Below are positions 35,349 through 46,702 of a DNA stretch of 61,871 bases, piece by piece (position 1 is the first letter of the stretch; every line of letters begins with the position of its first letter). Source of the DNA: Pseudomonadota bacterium (lineage in GTDB: Bacteria; Pseudomonadota; Gammaproteobacteria; Burkholderiales; Thiobacillaceae); the NCBI GenBank assembly GCA_021826065.1, contig JAKADY010000013.1:1-61871 (forward strand), read 5' to 3'. A program made the translations under genes and the position numbers. Under the pieces are notes generated by a model. That model had not been told where the DNA came from and ran no database searches. It saw only the letters and a list, made by a program, of their open reading frames with translations.

Positions 35349-35957
35349 ATGGACACCTTCGACGCCATCTACCAGCGCCGCGCCGTCAAGCGCTTCGACC
35401 CCAAGTACCGCATCCGTCCCGAGGACGAGCGCCGGCTGCTGGAGGCCGCCATCCAGTCCCCCACCAGCTTCAACATCCAGCACTGGCGCTTCGTCATCCT
35501 GCGCGACCCTCAGTTGCGCCAGCAGATCCGCGCGCTTGCCTTCGACCAGAGCCAGATCACCGACGCCTCGCTGCTGGTGCTGATCACCGCCGACGTCATG
35601 GCCTGGAAGAAACAGCCCGAGCGCTACTGGCGCAACGCCCCGCCCGAGGTGGCCAAGATGCTGGTCGACTGGATCGCCCCCTTCCACGAGGGCCGCGAGT
35701 GGCTGCAACGCGACGAGGCGCAGCGCTCCATCGGCATTGCGGCGCAGACGCTGATGCTGGCGGCCAAGGCCATGGGCCTCGACTCCTGCCCAATGATCGG
35801 CTATGACATCGACAAGGTCGCCGCGCTCATCCGTCTGCCCGCCGACCACGTCATGGGCCCCATCATCGCCATCGGCCGCGCGTTGCAGCCGGCCTGGCCC
35901 AAGCCGGGGCAGTTGGCGCTGGAGGAGGTCGTCTTCGAGAATCGCTTCGCGCCCTGA
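35349..35957 (+). CDS. nitroreductase family FMN-dependent oxidoreductase
   Basis: A 202-residue nitroreductase-fold flavoprotein using NAD(P)H. FDAIYQRRAVKRFDP at the start and SPTSFNIQHWRFVIL give the FMN-binding Arg and Ser/Asn residues; MGLDSCPMIGYD is the conserved C-terminal helix region. It could reduce nitroaromatics, quinones or flavin. The ATG at 35349 follows DUF2256 by 2 nt, so it belongs to the photolyase unit. Confidence 0.92.
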   Translation: MDTFDAIYQRRAVKRFDPKYRIRPEDERRLLEAAIQSPTSFNIQHWRFVILRDPQLRQQIRALAFDQSQITDASLLVLITADVMAWKKQPERYWRNAPPEVAKMLVDWIAPFHEGREWLQRDEAQRSIGIAAQTLMLAAKAMGLDSCPMIGYDIDKVAALIRLPADHVMGPIIAIGRALQPAWPKPGQLALEEVVFENRFAP

Positions 35958-35995
35958 GCGTCTGTCCCCCGCCAGAAGCCGGTGCGGCGTGCCGC

Positions 35996-37444
35996 TCAGC
36001 GCACGACGATGAACAGCGCCCCGTCGCCGCGCCGCACGTGTAACAGCACGCGTTCGCCGGCCGCCTTAAGGGCCGCCTCCGCCTCCCGGACCGAGCGTAC
36101 GCGCTTGCGGTCGATCGACAGGATCACGTCGCCCTCGCGTAGTCCCGCGCGCCAGGCCGCGCTGTTCGGATCGACGGCGTAGACCTGAACCCCCTGCTCC
36201 TGCCCGGAGAGCGGATGATTGGGGGCGATGGGCCCCAGCTCGACCCCGTCCAGGTGGCGGCTGCTCACACTGGGCGGCTCGTTTCTTTCGTCCGTGGCGC
36301 GCTGACCGCTGATGGCCTCGATCTTGACGCTCAGCTTGAGCGGCCGTCCCTCGCGTAGCAGATCGAGCTGCGCCGTGGTGCCGCGCCGCATCATGCCGAT
36401 GGCGTTGCGCAGCTCGTTGGCGGAACGCACCGGTTGGCCGTTGACCGCGAGCACGATGTCGCCGGCACGCACCCCGGCACGGGCCGCTGGCGAGCCGTCG
36501 ATCACCTGCGCCACCACCGCCCCCTGCCCTGCCTTCAGGTTGAAGGCCTGGGCGAGCTCGGGCGTGAGGTCCTGCACCAGCACGCCAAGCTGGCCGCGGC
36601 GCACCTCACCGTGCTCGCGCAACTGGGTCATCACGTTCTTCGCCATGTTGCTGGGGATGGCGAAGCCGATGCCGACGTTGCCGCCGCTGGGGCCGATGAT
36701 GGCGGTGTTGATGCCGATCAGGTGCCCCTCCAGGGTGACCAGCGCGCCGCCGGAGTTTCCGGGGTTGATGGAGGCATCGGTCTGGATGAAGTTCTCATAG
36801 CCTTCGATGCCCAGATCGGTGCGCCCCAGCGCGCTGACGATGCCGTAGGTCACCGTGTGGGTGAGCCCAAAGGGGTTGCCGATGGCCACCACGAAGTCGC
36901 CCACACGCAGCCGGTCGGAGTCGGCCAGCTCGATGGCGGTGAGGTTGTCCGCCTCGATCTTGAGCAGCGCGAGGTCGGTGTCCGGGTCCGCCCCAACGAG
37001 CTTGGCGCTGAAGCTGCGGCGGTCGCGCAGGGTGACCGTGATCTCGTCGGCGTTCTCCACCACGTGGTGGTTGGTCAGCACATAGCCGGCCTTGGCATCG
37101 ACGATCACCCCGGAGCCCAGGCTCTGGGCCTGGCGCGGCACCTCGGGCAGGTCGAAGAAGTGGCGGAAGAAGGGGTCGTCGAGCAGCGGGTTGCGCCGCG
37201 TGCGCACGGTGGACTGGGTGGAGATGTTGACCACCGCCGGCAACACCTTGTCCAGCATGGGGGCCAGGCTGTAGCCCGTGAGCGGCGGCAGACTGGCCGG
37301 GCCCTGGACCTGCGGCGCGCTGGGGGTGGCCGGGGCCTCGGCCTGCTCGGCCTTTTTACCGCAGGCCGCAAGCCCCAGGAGCAAGACACCGGCGAGGAGC
37401 GGGATCGACAGGCGGACGAGGCCGCGGGCGGATGCGTGTGACAT
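35996..37444 (-). CDS. degQ: periplasmic serine protease DegP/DegQ (HtrA) family, lipoprotein-like
   Basis: A 482-residue trypsin-fold protease with two PDZ domains. The triad is complete: His in LTNHHVVENA, Asp in DPDTDLALLKIE, Ser in INPGNSGGALV. PDZ1 follows at about 275-365 (RRGQLGVLVQDLT) and a shorter PDZ2 (VDPNSAAWRAGLREGDVI) at about 415-480. The N-terminus ends LLGLAACGKK, a lipobox, so it may be membrane-anchored. ATG at 37453 is also possible. It degrades or refolds damaged envelope proteins. Confidence 0.92.
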   Translation of the reverse strand: MSHASARGLVRLSIPLLAGVLLLGLAACGKKAEQAEAPATPSAPQVQGPASLPPLTGYSLAPMLDKVLPAVVNISTQSTVRTRRNPLLDDPFFRHFFDLPEVPRQAQSLGSGVIVDAKAGYVLTNHHVVENADEITVTLRDRRSFSAKLVGADPDTDLALLKIEADNLTAIELADSDRLRVGDFVVAIGNPFGLTHTVTYGIVSALGRTDLGIEGYENFIQTDASINPGNSGGALVTLEGHLIGINTAIIGPSGGNVGIGFAIPSNMAKNVMTQLREHGEVRRGQLGVLVQDLTPELAQAFNLKAGQGAVVAQVIDGSPAARAGVRAGDIVLAVNGQPVRSANELRNAIGMMRRGTTAQLDLLREGRPLKLSVKIEAISGQRATDERNEPPSVSSRHLDGVELGPIAPNHPLSGQEQGVQVYAVDPNSAAWRAGLREGDVILSIDRKRVRSVREAEAALKAAGERVLLHVRRGDGALFIVVR

Positions 37445-37593
37445 GGCCTGCATTGTACGGGAGGACGGCCTGGCGGTGGATGCCTCTTGGTCAGCGCCGG
37501 TGCCACAGCACCGTCCTAACACACCGCCGCCGGGGTTTGCCAGCCCGACGGGCAAGGTTAGGATGTCGACATGACGCCAGCCCCTCGAGACCG

Positions 37594-38541
37594 ATGTCCA
37601 CGGCCCGTACGCATGCCCTGGTGAACCAGCTGCAGACCCTGTTGCTGGTGCTGACCCTGCTGGGTCTGAGCGCCCTGGCCGGTGGGCTGCTGTTCGGCGA
37701 GACCGGCCTGTGGGTCGCCCTCATCGCTGCCGGGGTGGCCCTGATCTTCGAGCCCACCGCGGCCTCCTGGTTGACCCTGCGTCTGTACCGGGCGCAACCC
37801 ATCTCGCCCGAGTCGGCCCCCGGCCTCTGGCAGACCCTGGCCTGGCTCTCGGAGCGCGCCGATCTGCCGGCGCTGCCCATCCCGCACTACGTGGCGAGCC
37901 CCATGGTCAACGCCTTCGCCGTGGGCAACCGCAACCGTTCGGCCATTGCCTTGACCGACGGCCTGCTGCGTACCCTCACGGCCCGCGAACTGACCGGGGT
38001 GCTGGCGCACGAGGTGGCGCACATCGCCCACGGCGACCTGCGTGTCATGGGGCTGGCCGATTACGTGAGCCGGCTGACCAGCCTGTTCGCCCTGACCGGC
38101 CAGTTCCTGCTGCTGCTCGCCCTGCCTACGGCGCTCGTTGCGGAGGTGGAGATCAACTGGTGGGGCCTGCTGCTGCTCGCCGTCTCGCCGCACATCGCCC
38201 TCGTCGCCCAGCTCGGCCTCTCGCGCGTGCGGGAGTACGACGCTGATCGCCGCGCCGCCGAGTTGACCGGCGACCCCGAGGGGCTGGCCTCGGCGCTCGC
38301 CCGTATCGAGCGGGTGAGCCGCTCCTGGCGCGCCTGGCTCATGCCCGGCTGGGGCAACCCGGAGCCTTCGTGGCTGCGCACCCATCCGGCCACGGAGGAG
38401 CGGGTGCGCCGACTGCTGGAGATGGCCACACGGCAGGACCGATCGCTCGGACCCCGTCTCGATTCCCTCTGGGAACAGGCCCGCTACCCCCGGCTCCTGT
38501 CCGGCAGCCCGCGCTGGCGCCTGGGCGGCTTCTGGTGGTGA
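37594..38541 (+). CDS. M48 family (HtpX-like) zinc metalloprotease
   Basis: A 315-residue membrane protease. Two N-terminal hydrophobic helices are followed by the zinc motif in VLAHEVAHIAHGDLRV (HEXXH), and the third ligand is in REYDADRRAAELTGDPEGL. Two further helices (about 160-215) separate them, as in HtpX. HtpX degrades misfolded membrane proteins; this copy is probably analogous. The start at 37594 is the first ATG fitting the family N-terminus. Confidence 0.88.
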   Translation: MSTARTHALVNQLQTLLLVLTLLGLSALAGGLLFGETGLWVALIAAGVALIFEPTAASWLTLRLYRAQPISPESAPGLWQTLAWLSERADLPALPIPHYVASPMVNAFAVGNRNRSAIALTDGLLRTLTARELTGVLAHEVAHIAHGDLRVMGLADYVSRLTSLFALTGQFLLLLALPTALVAEVEINWWGLLLLAVSPHIALVAQLGLSRVREYDADRRAAELTGDPEGLASALARIERVSRSWRAWLMPGWGNPEPSWLRTHPATEERVRRLLEMATRQDRSLGPRLDSLWEQARYPRLLSGSPRWRLGGFWW

Positions 38542-38596
38542 AGCACCTGCCATGGGTGTCGCGTTGATCAGCCGCGCCCGCTCCACTATAAAAGCG

Positions 38597-38625
38597 TGTG
38601 TCTGAGTGCGATGTGTCTGAGTGCG
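38597..38625. repeat. 14-bp direct repeat before a hypothetical gene
   Basis: TGTGTCTGAGTGCG occurs at 38597-38610 and 38612-38625, separated by one base, 12 nt before the start codon at 38637. Confidence 0.85.
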
Positions 38626-38636
38626 GAGAGGGACTC

Positions 38637-39257
38637 ATGCAGATCCTGAACAGCATCCTCGAACAGATCCACGCCGTCGGGCTGCCGCTCTATGCGGTCA
38701 CGCTCACCGCCGTCCCGCGGGCGCACACGCCCTTGCTGCTCTTACTGCACTGGCACGGCTTTCGCCCACAGACTGGTGCGGGCGCGCCCGTGAACCAACC
38801 GGTGCCGGGCTCTGCCCTGCAACTCAACGAGCCCTGGCAAAGTCTGGAACAGGTCGAGCTGGCCATGCTCGACGCCGCCTGGCAGCTGGGCGCCTGGGAC
38901 ATGGAGCGGCGGGTGCGGCGCGCCTGCACCTGGGTCGGCGCGAGCGCGCGCGAGGCCCTGGAGTGCCGCCAGGCCTTCGGTGACAACCCGCACGCCCCCG
39001 GCGACGAGCAGCACCTGGTGGCCGAGGCGCCCGATCGCTTGGAGCTCATGCACCTGGGCGCACAACAGGGCTATGTGCGCTGGCTGTTTCGGCCGGTGCG
39101 CGGTGGACTGTGGCAGGACCGCAGCGGGGACGAGACCCTGGCGGCGGATGGTAGCCGGCCGCCCCCCTGCCCCCTGCGCCCGCAGCCGCCCCGGTTCTGG
39201 CGCAGCGTGCAGACGGTCTACCGCCTGGGGCGCTCCACCCGCCTGATCATCGCCTGA
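38637..39257 (+). CDS. hypothetical protein
   Basis: A 206-residue soluble protein with no signal peptide. It is rich in Trp, Arg and Pro and has no motif I recognise. The LLLLLHWHGFRPQTG and HLVAEAPDRLELMHLGAQQGYVRWLF segments suggest a folded domain. GAGAGGGAC precedes the ATG. Strong third-position G/C supports it. It stands alone before the groE promoter. Confidence 0.7.
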   Translation: MQILNSILEQIHAVGLPLYAVTLTAVPRAHTPLLLLLHWHGFRPQTGAGAPVNQPVPGSALQLNEPWQSLEQVELAMLDAAWQLGAWDMERRVRRACTWVGASAREALECRQAFGDNPHAPGDEQHLVAEAPDRLELMHLGAQQGYVRWLFRPVRGGLWQDRSGDETLAADGSRPPPCPLRPQPPRFWRSVQTVYRLGRSTRLIIA

Positions 39258-39275
39258 AGGGGCGTCGCCCACCCT

Positions 39276-39303
39276 CTTGAAATCTCCGACAGCATCCCTA
39301 AAT
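39276..39303 (+). promoter_or_regulatory. heat-shock (sigma-32) promoter of groESL
   Basis: CTTGAAA (39276-39282) and CCCTAAAT (39296-39303), 13 nt apart, match the RpoH consensus CTTGAA and CCCCATnT. They lie about 100 nt upstream of the groES ATG, a usual position. No CIRCE inverted repeat is seen. Confidence 0.75.
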
Positions 39304-39399
39304 CCCTGACCGCCGGCGGGGTATGGGTGCTGTCGTCCCAAGCCCCGGCCGGCGCGAACACGCTTTGGTGATATGAAAACGCGTTAAGGAGAGATTGTT

Positions 39400-41372
<1,973 letters not shown>

Positions 41373-41430
41373 ACGGATGACAGGGGCGGGCCCGACAGCG
41401 GCCCAACCGCATCCGACATCCTCTCACCGG

Positions 41431-41459
41431 CCCGCCCGCCTGGGCGGGTTTTTTTTCTT
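41431..41459 (+). terminator. rho-independent terminator after groEL
   Basis: CCCGCC and GGCGGG (41435-41448) form a tight stem followed by a long T run. It is 58 nt after the groEL stop and ends at the convergent redoxin gene. Confidence 0.88.
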
Positions 41460-41461
41460 TT

Positions 41462-42103
41462 CTAGTATTTCACCGAACAGCCATACGGCCGTGTCACCGG
41501 CACGCTGACCGGCTTGCCGGCCTTGAGCTCGGCCAGGGCTGCGGCCACGTGGTTGCGTGCGCCGGGGATGTCGGCCGGGTCGGCGGTCGGCCGGTCGTCG
41601 ATGCCGCCCATGTAAACGAGGATGCCGCGCGGGTCGATGATGTACATGTGCGGCGTGGTCTTGGCCGCATACAGGCGGCCGATGTCGCCGCGCTCGTCCA
41701 GGAGCACGGCATGCGGGGCGGCGCCCCGGCTGCGTGTGAGCTCGTCGGCCTGCCGACCGGTGACATGGCCCTGCTTGCCCGGTGCCGAGGAGATGATGGT
41801 GAGCCACACCACCCCGTCGGCCGCCGCCTGGCGCTGTAGCTGCTGCATGTTGCCGCTGCCATAGTGCTTGCGCACATAGGGGCAGTCGTGATTGCTCCAC
41901 TCCAGCACCACCGTGCGGCCGCGGTAGTCGCTCAGGCGGTGCACCCGTCCCTGGCTGTCGGTCCCGGCAAAGGCCGGGGCGATCTGCCCCACCTGGGCGT
42001 TGGCCCGCACCGGCCCCGGCAGCCAGTAGAGACCGGCCCCCATCAGGGCCAGGGCGGAGAGCATGACGGCGCGGCGGGAGAGATGGATCGCACGGGTCTT
42101 CAT
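41462..42103 (-). CDS. exported redoxin / peroxiredoxin-like protein
   Basis: A 213-residue thioredoxin-fold protein with a SRRAVMLSAL-type signal (a possible Tat signal) at residues 8-30. The active site reads NHDCPYVRKHY, a single Cys of the PRX-like type rather than CxxC. GKQGHVTGRQADEL and TPHMYIIDPRGILVYMGGIDD match the family. A second Cys is near the end (YGCSVKY). Start taken at 42103. It follows the DsbD-type gene by 28 nt, suggesting it is its electron acceptor. Confidence 0.85.
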   Translation of the reverse strand: MKTRAIHLSRRAVMLSALALMGAGLYWLPGPVRANAQVGQIAPAFAGTDSQGRVHRLSDYRGRTVVLEWSNHDCPYVRKHYGSGNMQQLQRQAAADGVVWLTIISSAPGKQGHVTGRQADELTRSRGAAPHAVLLDERGDIGRLYAAKTTPHMYIIDPRGILVYMGGIDDRPTADPADIPGARNHVAAALAELKAGKPVSVPVTRPYGCSVKY

Positions 42104-42131
42104 GGGTCGGCTCCTCATCGATATGGCCAGG

Positions 42132-44291
42132 TTATCGGTCCCCGCCCGCCCGGTCTTGACCGGCGGTGGCCGATCTGACCTGGTCGAGCACGAGGGACTC
42201 GGTCAACACCGAGGGAAGGACGCGCGGAGCGCCGTCCCCGGCGGGATAAAGCAGGTAGAGCGGCACACCGCTGCGCCCGAAGGACTCCAGGACACGGGTC
42301 AGCGCTGGGTCGTGCCGGGTCCAGTCGGCGACCAGCCGCGCCACGCCGGCCTCGGCAAGCGCCAGGCGGACCCTAGGCGTCTCCAGGGCGGTGCGTTCGT
42401 TCACCTTACATGTGATGCACCAGGCGGCGGTGAAGTTCACCAGCACCGGTCGGCCCGCGGCGCGCAGTTCGGCCAGACGGGCCGCGCTGTAGGGTTCCCA
42501 TCCATCTGTGGCCGTTGTGTGGGTGGGTTCGGCCAGCGGGGCAATGCCCCGGGCCAGCCCGGCCAGGAGCACCAGGCCGAGGATTATGAGCAGGCCGTTA
42601 CGCCACGCGCTGCGGGGGCCCGTGCCCAGCAGCCAGGCGAGCAGCCCCACGCCCACCAGGCCGGCCAGGGCCAGGGCGAGCCCGTCGGCATCGGTCTGCT
42701 GCGCCAGCACCCAGACGAGCCAGGCCGCCGTGGCGTAGAGCGGGAAGGCCATCGCCTGCTTGAAGCGTTCCATCCAAACACCCGGGCGCGGCAGCCAGCG
42801 CCCCAGCACCGGCACGAAGGCCAGGGTGAGCCAGGGCAGCGCGAGCCCCAAACCGAGCATGGCGAAGACCGCCAGGGCCACCGCCGCCGGCTGCACCAGG
42901 GCATAGCCCAGGGCGGCCCCCATGAAGGGGGCGGTGCAGGGCGTGGCGACCACCACCGCGAGCACGCCGGTGAAGAACGAGCCCGCATAACCGCCGCGTG
43001 TCGTGAGCCCCTGCCCCATGCCCATCCAGGCGCCGCCCAGGCCCCAAACCCCCGACAGCCACAGGCCCAGGGCCAGCATCAGCCAGGCCAGCAGCGCGAC
43101 GAAGGCCGGCGATTGCAGTTGGAAGCCCCAGCCGACCGCCGCCCCGCCGGCGCGCAGGGCCAGCAGCACGCCGGCGAGGAGCAGGCAGCTCAGCAGCACC
43201 CCGGCGGTGAAAGCCAGGCCGCCCAGGCGCGCGCGCAGCGGGTCGAGGTGCGTGTGCTGCACGAGCTGCAGGGCCTTGAGCGAGAGCACCGGGAAGACGC
43301 AGGGCATTAGGTTGAGCAGCAGTCCGCCAGCCAGGGCCATGCCCAGGGCGAGGGCGGGGCCGGGCATGGCGGATGCCGGCGGCGTTGGACCTGCCGCGAT
43401 GGCCCAGGCCTCGGTGAACGGACCGGCGGCCCCGTCGCGCTGCACGACCAAAACCCCCCGCAAAGTCTGGCCGTCTTGCAGACCCAGCTCACCGGCCTTG
43501 AGCTCGAGCACCAACCGGGTATCCGCCCGTTTGGCCACCTGCTCGGCGGCATGGTCCAGCACCCCGTAGTCCTCGGCAAAGAACCAGACCTCGCGCAGGT
43601 TCGTCAGCGACAGGCCGGACAGGTGCAGCCGCAGCCCGCCCTCCGCCGCCTGCCAGCCGGCACCGGACAAAGGCTTGGGCAGGCGGCTGCGCAGTTCCTC
43701 GAACAGCGGCGCATGCGCGGTGGGCGCACCCGACCCCACCGGCAGGGTCAGGGCGAACTCGCCCCGCTCAGGGATGCAGTCCTCCTTGCAGACCAACCAG
43801 GTGGCGGCCGCGCGCAGGGTCACCGCCCCCGCCTCCAGCCGTGCGGGCGGGGTGATCACCACCGGCAGCCAGGCCTCGCCGCTGTAGCCGTGATTCATCA
43901 GCGGGCCCACCGGCAGGCGTTGCGGCGGCAGCCACTGGATCTCACCCGTGCTGAAGCCCTCCGGCAGTGTCCAGCGGATGCGCGGGGCCTCACCGGAGTC
44001 GCCCGGATTGCGCCAGTAGGTGTGCCAACCCGGCTGCAGGGTGAAGCGCAGGGCCACCCAGAACGGCCGGCCCGGCGTCACTGCCACCGTCTCGCTCACC
44101 AGCTCGGCGCGCAGGTGCGGCGTGGTGACGACCGGACCGGCGGCCTGCACCCCTGCGCTGAGGGCGACCAGCAAGGCCAGGAGCCAGGGGCCGAACCACC
44201 GGCGGACATGCTGCCCGTCGGTGCCGCCAGCCCCTCCGTCGTCGGAAAAGGCGCGGGCCTTCGGACGCACGGTGCTGAAAACGCGTTGCAT
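42132..44291 (-). CDS. thiol:disulfide interchange protein, ScsB/DsbD family
   Basis: A 719-residue protein that carries electrons across the inner membrane. The N-terminal periplasmic domain has the ScsB mark YWRNPGDSGEAP and CKEDCIPE. Eight or so membrane spans follow, with redox Cys in LMPCVFPVLSLK and VATPCTAPFM. The C-terminal thioredoxin domain has AAWCITCKVNE. The start was chosen at 44291 although the first 25 residues are not a clean signal peptide. Downstream redoxin and upstream CIA30 genes are on the same strand. Confidence 0.9.
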   Translation of the reverse strand: MQRVFSTVRPKARAFSDDGGAGGTDGQHVRRWFGPWLLALLVALSAGVQAAGPVVTTPHLRAELVSETVAVTPGRPFWVALRFTLQPGWHTYWRNPGDSGEAPRIRWTLPEGFSTGEIQWLPPQRLPVGPLMNHGYSGEAWLPVVITPPARLEAGAVTLRAAATWLVCKEDCIPERGEFALTLPVGSGAPTAHAPLFEELRSRLPKPLSGAGWQAAEGGLRLHLSGLSLTNLREVWFFAEDYGVLDHAAEQVAKRADTRLVLELKAGELGLQDGQTLRGVLVVQRDGAAGPFTEAWAIAAGPTPPASAMPGPALALGMALAGGLLLNLMPCVFPVLSLKALQLVQHTHLDPLRARLGGLAFTAGVLLSCLLLAGVLLALRAGGAAVGWGFQLQSPAFVALLAWLMLALGLWLSGVWGLGGAWMGMGQGLTTRGGYAGSFFTGVLAVVVATPCTAPFMGAALGYALVQPAAVALAVFAMLGLGLALPWLTLAFVPVLGRWLPRPGVWMERFKQAMAFPLYATAAWLVWVLAQQTDADGLALALAGLVGVGLLAWLLGTGPRSAWRNGLLIILGLVLLAGLARGIAPLAEPTHTTATDGWEPYSAARLAELRAAGRPVLVNFTAAWCITCKVNERTALETPRVRLALAEAGVARLVADWTRHDPALTRVLESFGRSGVPLYLLYPAGDGAPRVLPSVLTESLVLDQVRSATAGQDRAGGDR

Positions 44292-44349
44292 CCCACTAGC
44301 GATGCCCGTCGCGGCCCATTGGTTACCCGCAGAGCCGCCCCGGTGGGAG

Positions 44350-44862
44350 TCAGTACAGGGCCACCCGCGCCACACAAAGGTCCGCCGTCATCTCGCGGCC
44401 GATGGCGACCAGGCCCAGGCGGCGCAGGTGGCGCAACACCAAGGGGCGGTCGATGCGATAGGGTCGGAACTCGCTGAAGGGCAGACGCAGGGTCTGCCAT
44501 TCGGGACCGGCCCTGAACCCCGCCCGGTAGGACTGCCAGACGATGCGGGTGTCGCGGTTGCGCAGGTGCACGTTGTAGGTGTCGCCATTACCGCGCACGG
44601 TGAGCTCGATGCCGGTGTAGGCGCTCGCATCGAACTCGCCGGCCGGGCCCAGATCCAGGCTCATCTGCAGGAAGCCGCCGTTGTTCTCCAGGCTCACCCG
44701 TCCGCTCAGGCGCAGACAGGCGCGGCCATCGACCACGGTGGGCTCCAGGCGCCCCGAGGACACCCCACCCATGACGCTGTCAGCCACCAGGCGCCAGCTC
44801 GTACCGAGATTGGAGGCCAGGTCGGGGCGACTGCGGTCATCGATCACGAGGGGATCGGCCAT
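44350..44862 (-). CDS. CIA30 / NDUFAF1-like protein
   Basis: A 170-residue protein with the CIA30 fold. It has WRLVADSVMGGVSSGRL, ENNGGFLQMSLDL, a galactose-binding-like GIELTVRGNGDTYNVHLR and LPFSEFRPY. In mitochondria the homologue helps assemble complex I; bacterial roles are not known. It lies 58 nt upstream of the ScsB gene. Confidence 0.88.
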   Translation of the reverse strand: MADPLVIDDRSRPDLASNLGTSWRLVADSVMGGVSSGRLEPTVVDGRACLRLSGRVSLENNGGFLQMSLDLGPAGEFDASAYTGIELTVRGNGDTYNVHLRNRDTRIVWQSYRAGFRAGPEWQTLRLPFSEFRPYRIDRPLVLRHLRRLGLVAIGREMTADLCVARVALY

Positions 44863-44942
44863 GACGGACACCTCAAGCGCACACAGACATGAACATAGCA
44901 GACCGCGCCACCCACGCGCAGGTGTCTGAGGCCACCCGACGC

Positions 44943-46667
44943 TCACATCGTCCGCGCAAGCATGGGGCGTAGCTCGGCAAGCGGCCGGGTGTTGAGCACG
45001 TCCTCGCGCGTCAACCAACCCCGCCGCGCCTGGCCGATCCCCCACACGAGATCGTCGAAGTCGTGCACCGAATGGGCGTCCGAGTTGATGGCCACCAGCA
45101 CGCCCTCCTCCTTCGCCACCCGGCACCAGGTGTCGAGCAGGTCCAGACGGTCGGGCTGGCTGTCGAGCTCCAGATAACAGCCCCGCTCGCGGGCGTGGCG
45201 GATGATCCTCAGCCAGTCCGCCTCCAGGGGTGGACGCTTGTCCAGCTCGCGTGTCGTCGGGTGGGCGAGGATGGTGAAATGCGGGTGGTCCATGGCCTTC
45301 AGCAGGCGCGCGGTCTGTTTCGCCGGCGGCAGGTCGAACTGGCTGTGCACGGCGCCGATCACCAGGTCGAGCCGGCCCAACACCTCGTCGGGCAGGTCGA
45401 GCCGGCCGTCCTCCAGGATGTCCACCTCGATGCCCTTGAACAGGACGATGCCGCTGAGCTCGGCGTTCAGCCGGTCGATCTCGTCCATCTGCTTGAGTAG
45501 CCGCGCGCTGTCCAGGCCGTGCACCATCCTGAGCCGCTGCGAGTGTTCGGTGATGGCCAGGTATTCCAGCCCGCGCGAGCGTGCCGCCTCGGCCATCTCG
45601 CGCAGCGTGTTGGCGCCGTCGCTCGCCTTGGTGTGACAGTGCAGGTCGCCTCTGAGGTCGGCGCGGGTGATGAGCGTCGGCAGCGGCCCGCGCTCGGCCC
45701 ACTCCACCTCGCCGCGGTCCTCGCGCAGCTCGGGCGGTATCCAGGGCAGGCCCAGGGCTGCATAGACGGATTCCTCGGTCGCGCCGGCAATCGAGGTTTC
45801 CCCCCTGAACACCCCGTACTCGTTGAGCTTCAGCCCTCTCGCCTGGGCGCGTTTGCGCAGCGTGATGTTGTGTGCCTTGGAGCCGGTGAAATAGGCCAGC
45901 GCCGCCCCATAGCTCGACTCGGGCACCACGCGCAGGTCCACCTGCAGGCCGCACCTCAGCACCACCGAGGCGCGGGTGTCCCCCTGCGAGAGCACCTCGG
46001 CCACCTCGTCGTAGCCGGTGAAGCGCGCCATCACCGGGGCGCTGTCCGGTGCCGTGACGAGCAGGTCGATGTCCCCCACCGTCTCGCGGCAGCGGCGGTA
46101 GCTGCCGGCGATCTCCACCCGCGTGACCCCCGGCACGGCGCGCAGCGCAGCGGCCAGGGCCTCGGCGTATTGCGCCGCGACCGGCCGCTTGAAGCGCCGC
46201 GCGGTGTCGGTGCGCACCGCCAGCGCCTCCAGGATGTGCCGCTCGGTTTTCTCGCCGAAGCCAGGCAGCTCACGGATGCGGCCGGCCTCGGCGGCGGCGC
46301 GCAGATCGGCCAGGCTATCGACCTTGAGCTGGTCATAGAGGGCCTTGACCTTCTTGGGCCCCAGGCCGGGGATGTGCAGCAGCTCGGTGATGGTCTCCGG
46401 CAACTCCTTGTGCAACCGCTCCAGGAAGCTCGATTTGCCCGTGCTGGCGATCTCGTGGATCTTGCGCGCGAGGTCCGGGCCTATGCCGGGGATCTTGGGC
46501 AGCGCCTGCCCCCTGGCGAGCAGGGCCGCCAGGTCGCGACCGAACTCCCCCACCGTGCGCGCGGCGTTGCGATAGGCCCGCACGCGGAACGGGTTCGCCC
46601 CCTGGATCTCCAGCAGGTCGGCGATCTCCTCGAAGATGGCGGCGATGTCGGCGTTGTGGATGGGCAT
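44943..46667 (-). CDS. polX: DNA polymerase/3'-5' exonuclease PolX
   Basis: A 574-residue family X polymerase. The 8-kDa and finger region (about 1-160) has two HhH motifs (LPKIPGIGPDLARKI, IPGLGPKKVKAL). The palm has EIAGSYRRCRETVGDIDLLV with the catalytic Asp pair. The C-terminal PHP domain begins DLHCHTKASDGANTL and has the His ligands of 3'-5' exonuclease. It works in base excision repair gap filling. Start at 46667 follows the family. Confidence 0.95.
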   Translation of the reverse strand: MPIHNADIAAIFEEIADLLEIQGANPFRVRAYRNAARTVGEFGRDLAALLARGQALPKIPGIGPDLARKIHEIASTGKSSFLERLHKELPETITELLHIPGLGPKKVKALYDQLKVDSLADLRAAAEAGRIRELPGFGEKTERHILEALAVRTDTARRFKRPVAAQYAEALAAALRAVPGVTRVEIAGSYRRCRETVGDIDLLVTAPDSAPVMARFTGYDEVAEVLSQGDTRASVVLRCGLQVDLRVVPESSYGAALAYFTGSKAHNITLRKRAQARGLKLNEYGVFRGETSIAGATEESVYAALGLPWIPPELREDRGEVEWAERGPLPTLITRADLRGDLHCHTKASDGANTLREMAEAARSRGLEYLAITEHSQRLRMVHGLDSARLLKQMDEIDRLNAELSGIVLFKGIEVDILEDGRLDLPDEVLGRLDLVIGAVHSQFDLPPAKQTARLLKAMDHPHFTILAHPTTRELDKRPPLEADWLRIIRHARERGCYLELDSQPDRLDLLDTWCRVAKEEGVLVAINSDAHSVHDFDDLVWGIGQARRGWLTREDVLNTRPLAELRPMLARTM

Positions 46668-46702
46668 TTTTCACTCCACTGCTGGAATCTTAGCCGTTAA
46701 AG

